From: Streptomyces tsukubensis
GTDB lineage: Bacteria; Actinomycetota; Actinomycetes; Streptomycetales; Streptomycetaceae
Reading direction: 5' to 3'
Assembly: GCF_009296025.1 (NCBI RefSeq)
Contig: NZ_CP045178.1
Coordinates: forward strand, 8,184,001 to 8,248,000
DNA: 64,000 nucleotides
A program made the position numbers and the translations under genes. Below the pieces are notes generated by a model. It was not told the origin of the DNA. It was given only the letters and a program-made list of their open reading frames with translations, and searched no databases. Each line of letters opens with the position of its first letter. The stretch's first letter is position 1. Shown here piece by piece: positions 23,824 through 33,372 of the stretch.

Positions 23824-26063
23824 TTCAGGGCCGCTACCGGCTGCTCGATCTGATCGGGCGGGGCGGTATGGGCGAGGTCTGGCGCGCCCGCGACGAGTCG
23901 CTGGGGCGGCGGATCACCGTCAAATGCCTGAAGCCGCTCGGCCCTCAGCGTGACAACGCCTTCACCGGCGTCCTGCGTGAACGCTTCAGGCGGGAGGCCC
24001 GGGTGGCGGCGGCCCTCCAGCACCGAGGGGTCACCGTCGTACACGACTTCGGTGAGCACGAGGGCGTGCTGTACCTCGTCATGGAACTGCTCGAAGGGCG
24101 CAATCTCAGCCAGCTCCTTGAGGACAACAAGCAGCACCCGCTGCCCGTCGACGACATCGTGGAGATCGCGGCACAGGTCTCGGACGCCCTCGCCTACACC
24201 CACGAACAGGGCATCGTCCACCGGGACTTGAAACCGGCGAACATCGTGCGGCTCGTGGACGGCACCGTGAAGATCTGTGACTTCGGAATCGCGAGACTCG
24301 GCCACGACATCGGTTTCACCTCCCGGCTCACCAGCACCGGCATCGCCATGGGCACCCCGCACTACATGTCGCCCGAGCAGATCAGTGGCGATGCCGTGGA
24401 CCAGCGCAGCGACCTCTACTCCTTCGGATGTGTGCTCTACGAGATCGCCACGGGTGCGCCGCCCTTCGACCTGGAGGACGCGTGGGCGGTACTCGTCGGC
24501 CACCGGGACACGGAACCGGAGCCGCCGAGCACCCACCGCGCCGGACTGCCCCGTTATCTCGAAGGCATCGTCCTTGATCTGCTCGCCAAGGAGCCGAGCG
24601 GGCGCCCCGCCGACGCGCGGGAACTCAACCGGCGTATCGGCGCGGGCCGGGCAGGCAGAGCCGTGGCCGGGGACGCGGGCGGCCACGCGGACGGCGGCCC
24701 GCCGCCCACCGCGTCCCGCCCCGAGCAGCCCCCGTCACGCGAACCCCGGCTGCCCTCGTGGACCCGGTCCATGACCACCGGGCACAAGGCGAATGCGGCG
24801 GCGCGGCAGATGGCGCCGCCCGACCCGGCCATGGGGCTCACCGGTGAGTGGATCGCTCGGGAGGGGCCGCGCGAGGACCTCTCGACCGGCCTCGGCGGGC
24901 GCGGGTCCATCCCGTCCCCCGAGCATCTCGCCCGCCTCACAGGGCGTCACCACGCGGGGCTCAGCCTCGGCAGGCTCGGCCGCTGGGAGGAGGCGGGAGA
25001 GGTGCACCGGGCGGTGGCGGCGGAGCGCGAACACCTCCTCGGCCCGGACCACCCCGACACCCTCGCCAGCCACGGCGAGGTCGCCCTCAGCCTCAGCCGC
25101 ACCGGCAGGTCGGCCGACGCGTTGCGCGCCTACACCCAGGTGGCAGAAGGACGGGAGCGCGTACTCGGCTCCGACCACCCGGACACCCTGGCCGCCCGCC
25201 ACGAGACGGCCTATGTCCTCGGCAGGCTCGGCCGTCACTTCGAGGCCCACCAGGTGTACGCGAGCGTGCTCGCAGCCCGCGTCCGCACCATCGGCCCCGA
25301 CCACCCCGACACGCTCCGCTGCCGCCACAACCTCGCGTACAACCTCAGCAGGATCGGCCGCCTTGAGGACTCCTACCGGATGGCGCGGGACGTGGCCGGG
25401 GCCCGTGCCAGAATCCTCGGCGCGACCCATCCCGACACCCTCGTCACCCGCTACGAGGTCGGATACGCCCTTGGCAGGCTCGGCCGCTGGACCGAGGCCC
25501 TCCAGACGTACAGGGAAGTGGCGCGGGCCCGCGCCCACGCCCTCGGCTCCGATCACCCGGACACGCTCGCCGCGCGGTACGAGGCGGGGCTGAGTCTCGG
25601 AAGGCTCGGCCGCAGCGCGGAGGCGCTCAAGCTCTACAGGGACCTGATCGACGACCGCACCCGGGTCGACGGCCCCACGGGCCCCGAGACGCTCAGGGCC
25701 CGCCACGGTCTCGGTGTGAACCTCGGCAGACTCGGCAGATGGGAGGAGGCACTCGCCGAGGCCCGTGACGTCCACGCGATCCGCGAGAGGACCCTCGGCC
25801 GCGACCATCCCGACACCCTCGTCAGCCGCCGGGAGATCGCCGTGGGCCTCGGCTGGCTCGGCCGCTGGGCCGACGCCCTCACCGCCTACCGCGAGGTGGC
25901 CGGCGCCCGCGAACGCGTCCTTGGCCCCGGCCACCCGGACACCCTCGCGAGCCGCGGCGACGAGGCCCACTGCCTGGAACAGCTCGGCCGCGTCACCGAG
26001 GCGGGCGAGCTCTACCGCCAGGTCGCCGCGGTGCGGCAACAGCGGCCGCGGAACGGGTACTGA
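23805..26063 (+). CDS. Ser/Thr protein kinase with C-terminal TPR array
   Basis: This 752-residue soluble kinase has a Hanks-type domain at about 10-285 with the glycine loop GRGGMGEV (18-25), Lys40, HRDLKPAN (139-146), DFG (159-161) and MSPEQ, so it should be active. A Pro-rich linker (about 290-370) leads to eight 42-residue kinesin-light-chain-like repeats, each with a (D/G)HPDTL-type turn, running to about 745. There is no transmembrane segment, unlike PknB-type receptors, and no DFG or HRD substitution. The TPR array probably recruits substrates or partners. The overlap with the DUF2236 gene suggests a functional link. The first Met before the glycine loop is the only reasonable start. 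Confidence 0.92.
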   Translation: MGDSRLIQGRYRLLDLIGRGGMGEVWRARDESLGRRITVKCLKPLGPQRDNAFTGVLRERFRREARVAAALQHRGVTVVHDFGEHEGVLYLVMELLEGRNLSQLLEDNKQHPLPVDDIVEIAAQVSDALAYTHEQGIVHRDLKPANIVRLVDGTVKICDFGIARLGHDIGFTSRLTSTGIAMGTPHYMSPEQISGDAVDQRSDLYSFGCVLYEIATGAPPFDLEDAWAVLVGHRDTEPEPPSTHRAGLPRYLEGIVLDLLAKEPSGRPADARELNRRIGAGRAGRAVAGDAGGHADGGPPPTASRPEQPPSREPRLPSWTRSMTTGHKANAAARQMAPPDPAMGLTGEWIAREGPREDLSTGLGGRGSIPSPEHLARLTGRHHAGLSLGRLGRWEEAGEVHRAVAAEREHLLGPDHPDTLASHGEVALSLSRTGRSADALRAYTQVAEGRERVLGSDHPDTLAARHETAYVLGRLGRHFEAHQVYASVLAARVRTIGPDHPDTLRCRHNLAYNLSRIGRLEDSYRMARDVAGARARILGATHPDTLVTRYEVGYALGRLGRWTEALQTYREVARARAHALGSDHPDTLAARYEAGLSLGRLGRSAEALKLYRDLIDDRTRVDGPTGPETLRARHGLGVNLGRLGRWEEALAEARDVHAIRERTLGRDHPDTLVSRREIAVGLGWLGRWADALTAYREVAGARERVLGPGHPDTLASRGDEAHCLEQLGRVTEAGELYRQVAAVRQQRPRNGY

Positions 26064-26139
26064 CCGGCCGCCGCCGGTACGGCCCGCCCGCGAGGCCCGA
26101 CCCCTCGCCCCCGACGGACGTCCCGTGCTACCAAGAACC

Positions 26140-27696
26140 ATGACCGCACCCGCTCACGATGGCTACGACGCCGTGATCATCGGCGGGGGCCACAACGGCC
26201 TGGTCGCCGCCGCCTATCTGGCGCGCGCCGGAAGATCGGTCCTGGTGCTCGAACGCCTCGGCCACACCGGCGGCGCCGCCGTCTCCGCGAGCACCTTCGC
26301 CGGGGTCGACGCCCGGCTCTCGCGCTACTCCTACCTCGTCAGTCTGCTGCCCAGAAAGATCGTCGAGGAGCTGGGGATCGACTTCCGGGTCCGCGCCCGC
26401 GCCGTGTCGTCGTACACACCCGTCCAGCGGGGCGGAGCACCCACCGGTCTCCTGGTGGGCGGGGGAGAGGCCCGCACCCGTGCGAGCTTCGCCCGGCTGA
26501 CCGGCTCCGACCGGGAGTACGACGCGTGGCGGCGCTTCTACGCGATGACCGCCCGCGTCGCCGGAGCCGTGTTCCCGACCCTCACCCGTCCCCTGCCCAC
26601 CCGCGCGGCGCTGCGCGAACTCATCGACGACGAGACGGCCTGGCGTGCTCTCTTCGAGGAGCCGATCGGCGTGAGCATCGAACGGAGCTTCGACGACGAT
26701 CTCGTACGGGGTCTGGTCCTCACCGACGCGCTGATCGGCACCTTCGCCCACGCCCACGACCCCTCGCTGCGGCAGAACCGCTGCTTCCTCTACCACGTCG
26801 TCGGCGGGGGCACGGGCGACTGGAACGTGCCCGTCGGCGGCATGGGCGCCCTCACCGGGGCCCTCGCGGGCGCCGCGCGCCGGGCGGGCGCCGAGATCGT
26901 CACGGGCCACGAGGCCGTCCGCGTGGAGACCGACGGAAGGGCCGCGGAGGTGACCTACAGGACCTCGTCCGACGAAGGCACGGTGGCCGCGCGGCACGTC
27001 CTCGTCGGCGCCTCCCCGCACACCCTCGCCGCCCTCCTCGGCGGCGAGCCGCCCGCCCCGGCGGAGGGGTCCCAGCTCAAGGTCAACATGGTGCTCACCC
27101 GACTGCCCCGGCTGCGTGACCGGGACGTGGACCCGCGGGAGGCGTTCGCGGGAACATTCCACATCGCCGAAGGCTACGAGCAGTTGGGGACGGCGTACGC
27201 GCAGGCCGCCGCGGGCGAGTCACCCGCCGCGCCCCCTTCGGAGATCTACTGCCATTCGCTGACGGACCCCAGTGTCCTCGGCCCCGAGCCGGCGCGGGCA
27301 GGCCACCACACGCTGACGCTCTTCGGCCTGCACACGCCCGCCAGGCTCTTCACCGGCGACCACGACCGGCGCAGGGAGACACTGCTCGGGGCGGTACTCG
27401 CCCAGCTCGACGCCCACCTCGCGGAGCCGCTCACCGACTGCCTCGCCAGGGACGAGGAAGGGCGGCCCTGCATCGAGGCGAAAAGCCCCCTCGACCTGGA
27501 AAGGGAGTTGGGGCTGCCCGGCGGCCACATCTTCCACGGCGATCTGTCCTTTCCGTACGCGGGCGAGGGCGCGGGCCGCTGGGGCGTCGAGACCGCGCAC
27601 CCGAATGTCCTGCTGTGCGGAGCGGGCGCCGTGCGGGGCGGCGGTGTGAGCGGCGTCCCTGGCCACAACGCGGCCATGGCGGTCCTCGGCCGGTAG
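26140..27696 (+). CDS. FAD-dependent oxidoreductase, phytoene-desaturase-like
   Basis: This 518-residue NAD(P)/FAD amine-oxidase-fold protein has YDAVIIGGGHNGLVAAAYLA (9-28), then VLERLGHTGGAAVS with its GG doublet. A C-terminal FAD-binding motif contains LLCGAGAVRGGGVSG. It resembles the carotenoid-desaturase-related (CrtI/RetSat, pyridine nucleotide-disulphide oxidoreductase domain 2) family. No other carotenoid genes are near, so a role in carotenoid synthesis is not supported. The ATG at 26140 is 76 bp after the kinase stop. The substrate is unknown. Confidence 0.87.
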   Translation: MTAPAHDGYDAVIIGGGHNGLVAAAYLARAGRSVLVLERLGHTGGAAVSASTFAGVDARLSRYSYLVSLLPRKIVEELGIDFRVRARAVSSYTPVQRGGAPTGLLVGGGEARTRASFARLTGSDREYDAWRRFYAMTARVAGAVFPTLTRPLPTRAALRELIDDETAWRALFEEPIGVSIERSFDDDLVRGLVLTDALIGTFAHAHDPSLRQNRCFLYHVVGGGTGDWNVPVGGMGALTGALAGAARRAGAEIVTGHEAVRVETDGRAAEVTYRTSSDEGTVAARHVLVGASPHTLAALLGGEPPAPAEGSQLKVNMVLTRLPRLRDRDVDPREAFAGTFHIAEGYEQLGTAYAQAAAGESPAAPPSEIYCHSLTDPSVLGPEPARAGHHTLTLFGLHTPARLFTGDHDRRRETLLGAVLAQLDAHLAEPLTDCLARDEEGRPCIEAKSPLDLERELGLPGGHIFHGDLSFPYAGEGAGRWGVETAHPNVLLCGAGAVRGGGVSGVPGHNAAMAVLGR

Positions 27697-27821
27697 TCAA
27701 AAGGTCCTCGGGCGGCGGCCTTCCGGCCTGTTGGCGCCGCGCCGCCAACGCAGGGGGCGGTAAACGGACTTCTCCCGCGGAGGATCACTGGAGCGGGTCA
27801 CCGCTGGGGATACTGCTCCCC

Positions 27822-28532
27822 ATGGATGAGCCACTGACGGTACGGGCGAATGGCATCACTCTGGCCTACCGGGTCCGAGGACCCGAGGACGGGCCACCCG
27901 TCCTGCTCCTGCACCGCAGGGGCGTGGACAGCACCGACTGGACCCGGACGGCCGGGGCGCTCGCCGCGGCCCACCGGGTCTACGCGCTCGACCTGCGTGG
28001 CCACGGGGGCAGCGACTGGCCGGGGCAGTATTCGTACGAGCTGATGCGCGACGACGTACGGGACTTCCTCGCCGCCCTCGGCATCACCAGGACCGACATC
28101 GTCGGGCACTCGCTCGGCGGGGTCGTCGCCTATCTCCTGGCCCAGGACCACCCGCGGCTCATCAGGCGACTCGTCCTGGAGGACGTCCCCGCGCCACTGC
28201 GTACGACATCGCCGCGCACCGTACCGGAACACGCCGAGGAGGAACCCTCGTTCGACCATCGGATGGTTCTCGCCACCGAGCGGGCGCGCAACAGCCCCGA
28301 CCCCTCCTGGTGGGCGAGGATGGACAGGATCACCCTGCCGGTCCTCGCCGTCGCGGGCGGACACTCCAGCGGCGTTCCGCAGGACGGTGTCGCCGCCCTC
28401 GCCCGCCGCATACCCGGCTGCCGCCTGGTGACCGTCGAGGCCGGGCACCTCGTGCACGCGCGTCGGCCCGCCGAGTTCCTCGCGGAGGTCGGCCCGTTCC
28501 TCGGTGTCCCGTGGAAGGTCGCCACCTCCTGA
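27822..28532 (+). CDS. Alpha/beta hydrolase
   Basis: This 236-residue serine hydrolase has the oxyanion segment LLLHRRG (28-34; His-Arg where His-Gly is usual), LDLRGHGGSD, the nucleophile elbow GHSLGG with Ser97, and catalytic His209 in EAGHLVHARRP. It lacks a long lid domain, so it is a compact esterase or lactonase-like enzyme. It is followed by DUF397 and stress genes with no obvious pathway link. The ATG at 27822 directly precedes the conserved N-terminal strand. Confidence 0.87.
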   Translation: MDEPLTVRANGITLAYRVRGPEDGPPVLLLHRRGVDSTDWTRTAGALAAAHRVYALDLRGHGGSDWPGQYSYELMRDDVRDFLAALGITRTDIVGHSLGGVVAYLLAQDHPRLIRRLVLEDVPAPLRTTSPRTVPEHAEEEPSFDHRMVLATERARNSPDPSWWARMDRITLPVLAVAGGHSSGVPQDGVAALARRIPGCRLVTVEAGHLVHARRPAEFLAEVGPFLGVPWKVATS

Positions 28533-28697
28533 CGTGCGGGATCCTCCCGCCGGATCGGGCCGGGCGCGCGTGTCTGGCCCGATCCGCCCAGAGTCCGATC
28601 CGAACGGAAGACCCAAGGTCCCCCTCGCGCGGCCTGTCCGGCGCACCCGCCGGTGACTAGGCTGACCCGCGGACGACCAACCGGGAGGAGCACGGAC

Positions 28698-28937
28698 GTG
28701 GCGGAGAGCACCACGCAGTACACCCTGGCAGGCTGGGACAAGCCGGATCTCGACCTCACTGCCGCCGATTGGCGGTCGGGGAGCCAGGGGGCGGGGGATG
28801 TCCAGATCGCCTTCGTCGAAGGCTTCATCGCGATGCGCAACGGCGCCAAGCCCGGCAGCCCCTCGCTGATCTTCACACCCGCGGAGTGGGGCGCGTTCGT
28901 ACTGAACGCGCGCGAGGGCGAGTTCGACCTCACCTGA
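28698..28937 (+). CDS. DUF397 domain protein
   Basis: This 79-residue protein has a GTG start at 28698 with GGGAGGAG immediately upstream. It matches DUF397 in layout: a W..S.S motif (DWRSGSQGAG), VQIAFVEGFIAMRNG in place of the usual CVEVA...VAVRDS, and PSLIFTPAEWGAFV. In Streptomyces these small proteins generally pair with an XRE-family regulator and often modulate it, as in WhiJ-like and BldB-related systems. No such regulator is next to this one, so it is an orphan copy. Confidence 0.82.
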   Translation: MAESTTQYTLAGWDKPDLDLTAADWRSGSQGAGDVQIAFVEGFIAMRNGAKPGSPSLIFTPAEWGAFVLNAREGEFDLT

Positions 28938-29103
28938 GCACTCCGCTCCACGCGGCCGGGCCGCCGCCCACATCGGCACCAGGCCCGCCCGCGCCTGCGG
29001 GTTTCCGACACGTGGGCTCCGGCTGTCCCCTTTGAGGGCCTGGCTGAGCGACGCTTGGATCAGGAACACCGATCTAGGCGTGTGCCGGAGAACGAGGAGA
29101 CCC

Positions 29104-30015
29104 ATGAGTACTTTGCCGGTCATCGCGGCTGTGGACGGGTCGGAGGACAGCCTGCGCGCCCTGGAGTTCGCGATCGTCGCCGCACGGCTGTGGGAGGCGC
29201 CCCTGCGCGTCCTCCACGTACGTCAGTACGCGGCCCCGGCCCGCACCGGGGACCCGGCCGCGGGATCGCAGCTGTCCAACGACCCGGTCCTCGACCGGGT
29301 CAAGGACGGGCTCACGGGCCGTTCCGACCTGCCCCCGCTCGAATTCGCCACGGCGGAGGGCGCACCGGCGCGCACTCTCCCCGAAGAGAGCGCGGGAGCC
29401 CAGCTCCTCGTCCTCGGCTCGCGTGGCCGGGGCGGATTCGCGAGCCTGCTCCTCGGCTCCAACGGGCTCGCCTCCGCGCGGGAGGCGGACTGCCCGGTGG
29501 TGGTCGTCCCGCGCCCGGGGCGAGAGGTCATTGAGGAGAGCCCGGTGGCCCCTGGCCCACGGGTCGTCGTCGGCATGCCGGTCGACAGCACGGACGAGAG
29601 CGCCGTCGCGTTCGCCTTCGAAGAGGCGGAACGACGCGGGGCGCGCCTTCAGGTGGTCTCCGCCTACGCCTGGCCGACGCTGGTCTGGACAGCGGTCGGG
29701 GATTACGTCCCCGCGGTCGACGACAAGGAGGAGGCGCTGGTCGAGTGCGAGGCGTTGGCGGAGGAGGTCGTCGCCCGTCACCGGCCGAGACACCCACGGG
29801 TGGCGGCCGAGGTGACCGTCAGGGACGGGGACGCGGCCGGGCACCTCGTCTCCTGCTCGGCCGGGGCGGAACTGGTCGTCGTCGGCAGGCACCGCCGAAG
29901 GCTCACCCAGCCCGGCCGGCTGCTCGGCTCCGTCACCCAGGCGGTACTGCTGCACGCGGCGGCGCCGATCGCGGTCGTCCCGCTCAAGGGAATCGAGGCG
30001 GACTCCGCCGGGTGA
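29104..30015 (+). CDS. Universal stress protein, tandem UspA domains
   Basis: This 303-residue cytoplasmic protein has two UspA domains (about 1-140 and 152-297). The first has VDGSEDSLRALEFA and the ATP-binding glycine pattern GSRGRGGFASLLLGS. The second has VVVGRHRRRL followed by GRLLGSVTQAVL. The type binds ATP and is induced by hypoxia, heat or oxidative stress. The ATG follows GAGGAGACC. No neighbouring dormancy regulator is visible. Confidence 0.93.
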   Translation: MSTLPVIAAVDGSEDSLRALEFAIVAARLWEAPLRVLHVRQYAAPARTGDPAAGSQLSNDPVLDRVKDGLTGRSDLPPLEFATAEGAPARTLPEESAGAQLLVLGSRGRGGFASLLLGSNGLASAREADCPVVVVPRPGREVIEESPVAPGPRVVVGMPVDSTDESAVAFAFEEAERRGARLQVVSAYAWPTLVWTAVGDYVPAVDDKEEALVECEALAEEVVARHRPRHPRVAAEVTVRDGDAAGHLVSCSAGAELVVVGRHRRRLTQPGRLLGSVTQAVLLHAAAPIAVVPLKGIEADSAG

Positions 30016-30239
30016 GGACCTCCCACCCGCTCGCCCCCTCCAGCCCGCCGGACGGCAGGACGCGACGACGGCAGGAGCGACGAGTCCCCGGCGGCGGGTC
30101 AGGATGTGGATCCGCCGCGGGACGCCCGTCCGCCGGCCGCACCCGACCGGGAAGATCCATGATCACCGGGTCGGCCCCGAGCGCCCGTGCGGCCGGGCCC
30201 CGGCACCGTCACAGGGGTCGGGGCACGTACCATTGCTCC

Positions 30240-30740
30240 ATGTCCTTCCTCCGCCGCCGCCCCTCCGCCACGCCCGCCGGCCCGGACTTCGACGTCCTGG
30301 CGATGGATCCCGGCGACTGGCCCGGAAATCTCGGCGCGGGACTCCTGCCCGCTCCCGACGGCAGCTGTCAGGGCGTCTTCCTGCGCTACGACCTGTTCGG
30401 CGGGCGCGGACCCGCGATGATCATCGGGAATCTTCCACAGGGCTCCCCGGCGCGCGAGACCGGCGAGAAGGAGATCCCCTTCGAGGTCGCTCAGCTGCTG
30501 CTCGCCCTGGAGAACGACGAAGAGGTCGAGGTCGTCGAGGTCGAGGACATGCCGGTCATGCAGGGGGACAACCTGCTGATCGTGCGCAGGCTCAAGCTCT
30601 CCGAGAGCCGTATCGCCTGTGTGCAGTTCGACCGCAGCGATCAGGTGCTCGTGACCATCGCGGCCTGGGACCGGCCGATCACCGACGACCTCTACGCGCT
30701 GCTGAAGCCGTTGCCGCCGGAGATGTTCCAGCAGGGCTGA
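30240..30740 (+). CDS. Conserved hypothetical protein
   Basis: This 166-residue soluble protein starts at MSFLRRRPS. It consists of an Asp/Gly-rich N-terminal half (FDVLAMDPGDWPGNLGAGLL) and a C-terminal half with an acidic strand-rich stretch (ENDEEVEVVEVEDMPVMQGD) ending LLKPLPPEMFQQG. I do not recognise a domain. Composition and start region look genuinely coding, and it is closed by the hairpin at 30757-30793. It is monocistronic between the stress protein and the fucosidase. Confidence 0.8.
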   Translation: MSFLRRRPSATPAGPDFDVLAMDPGDWPGNLGAGLLPAPDGSCQGVFLRYDLFGGRGPAMIIGNLPQGSPARETGEKEIPFEVAQLLLALENDEEVEVVEVEDMPVMQGDNLLIVRRLKLSESRIACVQFDRSDQVLVTIAAWDRPITDDLYALLKPLPPEMFQQG

Positions 30741-30756
30741 CACTCCCTTTCCGTAC

Positions 30757-30797
30757 GCCCCCTCACCGCGATCCTCCTCGCGTGTCAGGGGGCTTTT
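30757..30797 (+). terminator. Rho-independent-like terminator
   Basis: GCCCCCT (30757-30763) pairs with AGGGGGC (30787-30793) and CGCG (30767-30770) with CGCG (30779-30782), across a small internal loop. TTTT follows at 30794-30797, which is a rare U-tract in this GC-rich DNA. Confidence 0.8.
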
Positions 30798-30844
30798 GTC
30801 ATGGCCCTTGTCGATAGGTGATCGGAGCTCTAGCGTTCAGGGGC

Positions 30845-33229
30845 ATGTCACATGGGATCACTCGAAGAACGACCGTGAAGTCCACCCTGGGCGCCGCAGG
30901 CGCACTGGCCGTAGGCGGAGGCGTGTTCGGTGCGACCCCCGCCCGTGCGGCAGATCCGGAAGATTCCGATACCGCAGAAAGATCGGATGTATCCGAGGGA
31001 CTAGTGCTCTGGTACGACGCACCGGCCTCCGACTGGGAGACGCAGTCGCTCCCCATCGGCAACGGCGCCCTCGGCGCCTCGGTGTTCGGCAACCTCACCG
31101 ACGAACATGTGCAGTTCAACGAGAAGACGCTCTGGACGGGCGGCCCCGGCTCGCCCGGCGGATACCGCAACGGCAACTGGACGACGCCGAGGCCCGGCGC
31201 CGTCGCGGAGGTCCAGCGGCTGATCGACGAGAAGACCAGCGTCACCCCCGAGGACGCGGCCACCCGGCTCGGCCAGCCCAGAACCGGCTACGGCGCCCAC
31301 CAGACCTTCGGCGACCTGACCCTGACCGTGCCGGGCGCGCCAGGGACGGCGGAGGACTACCGGCGCTCGCTCGATCTCGCGCGGGGCGTGGCGGCGGTGG
31401 AGTACACCCACGAGGAGGTGAGCCACCGGCGTGAGTTCTTCGCCTCCTGCCCCGACAAAGTGATCGTCGGCCACTTCTCTGCGAACAGTCCGGGCGCGAT
31501 CGGATTCACCCTGCGCTACGGATCGCCCCGCAAGGACTTCACCGTCTCCACGCGGGCCGGGCGGCTCACCGTACGAGGGGAACTCGCCGACAACGGGCTG
31601 AAGTTCGAGGCGCAGATCCAGGTTCTCAGCGACGGCGGGACGGTCGGGGCTTCGGACGGCGCCCTCACCGTCAGCGGGGCCGACAGCGCCTGGTTCATCC
31701 TCTCGGCGGGGACCGACTACGAGGATGTCCATCCCGCATACCGGGGGGACGACCCCCACGGCAGGATCACCGGTGCTGTCGACGCGGCTTCCGGCCGGAG
31801 CCACGCCGAACTGCTGGCACGGCACACCGCCGACCACACATCGCTCTTCGGGCGGGTCTCCCTCGACCTGGGACAGCCGGCCGGCCCCACCCCGCTGCCG
31901 ACCGACCGGCTCCTGGCCGGATACACGGGCGGGGCGAGCGCCTCGGACCGGGCGCTCGAAGCCCTCTTCTTCCAGTACGGGCGCTACCTCCTGATCGCCT
32001 CCTCCCGTGCCGGCTCGCTGCCCGCCAACCTCCAGGGCGTCTGGAACAACAGCGCGGAACCGCCCTGGGGCGCCGACTACCACGTCAACATCAACCTCCA
32101 GATGAACTACTGGCCGGCCGAGGCGACCAACCTCGCGGAGACCACCGCGCCCTACGACCGTTTCGTCGAGGCCCTGCGCGCGCCGGGCCGCAGGACCGCC
32201 GAGGAGATGTTCGGCTCGCGCGGCTGGGTCATCCACGACGAGACCAACCCCTACGGTTTCACCGGAGTCCACGACTGGGCGACCTCCTTCTGGTTCCCCG
32301 AGGCCGCCGCGTGGCTCACCTCGCAGATGTACGAGCACTACCGGTTCAACGGTTCGACCGACTATCTGCGCACCACCGCCTATCCGGTGATGAAGGAGGC
32401 GGCCGAGTTCTGGCTCGACAATCTCCACCTCGATCCACGCGACAACACCCGCGTCGTGTCGCCCAGTTACTCGCCCGAACACGGCGACTTCACCGCCGGA
32501 GCGGCGATGTCCCAGCAGATCGTGCGGGAGCTGCTGGTCAACACGCTCGAAGCGGCGCGGACCCTCGGCGACGTGGCCGCCTTCCGCGCGGAACTGGAAG
32601 AAGCGATCGACGCCATCGATCCCGGGCTGCGCGTCGGGTCGTGGGGCCAGCTCCAGGAGTGGAAGACCGACCTCGACAGCCGGAGCGACGACCACCGGCA
32701 TGTCTCGCACCTCTACGCCCTGCATCCCGGCCGGCAGATCGAGGCGGGCAGCACCTGGGCGGAGGCGGCCAAGGTCTCGCTCACCGCACGCGGCGACGGC
32801 GGTACCGGCTGGTCCAAGGCGTGGAAGATCAATTTCTGGGCGCGGCTGCGCGACGGCGACCACGCGCACACCATGCTCGCGGAGCAGCTTAAGGCGTCCA
32901 CCCTGCCCAATCTGTGGGACACCCATCCGCCGTTCCAGATCGACGGGAACTTCGGAGCCACCTCGGGGGTGACGGAAATGCTCCTGCAGAGCCAGCACGA
33001 CGTCATCGACATACTCCCCGCCCTGCCCACCACCTGGACCAGCGGCTCGGTACGAGGTCTGCGGGCCAGAGGCGGTGTCACGGTGGACATCGAGTGGACG
33101 TCGGGCAAGGCCGTGCACCTCTTGCTCACCGCGTCGAGAACACGTGAACTGACCGTCCGCAGCACCCTGTTGCCCGGTGGCGAGAAGACGTTCAAAGCCG
33201 TCGCGGGGGAGCGTTACACCTTCCGCTGA
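30845..33229 (+). CDS. Secreted alpha-L-fucosidase, GH95 family
   Basis: This 794-residue glycoside hydrolase has a Tat signal peptide ([10 protein letters not shown] then a hydrophobic segment to ARAA, about residues 6-36). GH95 landmarks are [25 protein letters not shown], the catalytic base region [13 protein letters not shown], the acid in SPSYSPEHG and the Asp in [10 protein letters not shown]95 enzymes remove alpha-1,2-L-fucose, or alpha-L-galactose, from glycans by inversion. The ATG at 30845 is the only start giving a proper twin-arginine leader. With the PL9 lyase it points to use of plant polysaccharides. Confidence 0.94.
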   Translation: MSHGITRRTTVKSTLGAAGALAVGGGVFGATPARAADPEDSDTAERSDVSEGLVLWYDAPASDWETQSLPIGNGALGASVFGNLTDEHVQFNEKTLWTGGPGSPGGYRNGNWTTPRPGAVAEVQRLIDEKTSVTPEDAATRLGQPRTGYGAHQTFGDLTLTVPGAPGTAEDYRRSLDLARGVAAVEYTHEEVSHRREFFASCPDKVIVGHFSANSPGAIGFTLRYGSPRKDFTVSTRAGRLTVRGELADNGLKFEAQIQVLSDGGTVGASDGALTVSGADSAWFILSAGTDYEDVHPAYRGDDPHGRITGAVDAASGRSHAELLARHTADHTSLFGRVSLDLGQPAGPTPLPTDRLLAGYTGGASASDRALEALFFQYGRYLLIASSRAGSLPANLQGVWNNSAEPPWGADYHVNINLQMNYWPAEATNLAETTAPYDRFVEALRAPGRRTAEEMFGSRGWVIHDETNPYGFTGVHDWATSFWFPEAAAWLTSQMYEHYRFNGSTDYLRTTAYPVMKEAAEFWLDNLHLDPRDNTRVVSPSYSPEHGDFTAGAAMSQQIVRELLVNTLEAARTLGDVAAFRAELEEAIDAIDPGLRVGSWGQLQEWKTDLDSRSDDHRHVSHLYALHPGRQIEAGSTWAEAAKVSLTARGDGGTGWSKAWKINFWARLRDGDHAHTMLAEQLKASTLPNLWDTHPPFQIDGNFGATSGVTEMLLQSQHDVIDILPALPTTWTSGSVRGLRARGGVTVDIEWTSGKAVHLLLTASRTRELTVRSTLLPGGEKTFKAVAGERYTFR

Positions 33230-33296
33230 CCCGCCCCGGCCGCCGCACCGCGCGTACCCGGGCCCTCCTCCCACCGTGCCCCACCGACAAACGAAT

Positions 33297-33339
33297 GGGG
33301 GCCGGCGCCGCGGACATCGCTCCGTCCGGCACCGGCCCC
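33297..33339. terminator. Bidirectional hairpin between convergent genes
   Basis: GGGGCCGG with CGCCG and CGGA on the left arm pairs imperfectly with TCCG, TCCGGC and ACCGGCCCC on the right arm around a short loop. It lies between the convergent fucosidase and amidase genes. A 16-bp direct repeat CTCCTGCACGGGCCC(C/G) follows at about 33339-33371. Confidence 0.7.
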
Positions 33340-33372
33340 TCCTGCACGGGCCCCCTCCTGCACGGGCCCGGC

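Noticed and set aside
26128..27162. 344-codon frame antisense to the FAD oxidoreductase
   Set aside because: The sense strand has dinucleotide-binding motifs at both ends; the antisense product is Gly/Arg/Val rich without motifs.
26140..27696. Carotenoid pathway assignment for the FAD oxidoreductase
   Set aside because: No phytoene synthase, cyclase or other carotenoid genes are nearby, and the fold is shared by many unrelated oxidases.
30845..30851. Third TGTCACA heptamer as an ECF41 promoter
   Set aside because: It is the start of the fucosidase coding sequence itself (ATGTCACATGG), so it cannot drive that gene and its match is coincidental.
31001..33274. 757-codon open frame antisense to the fucosidase gene
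   Set aside because: The plus strand encodes a complete GH95 enzyme with all catalytic motifs. The antisense frame is a by-product of the high GC content and has no recognisable domain.
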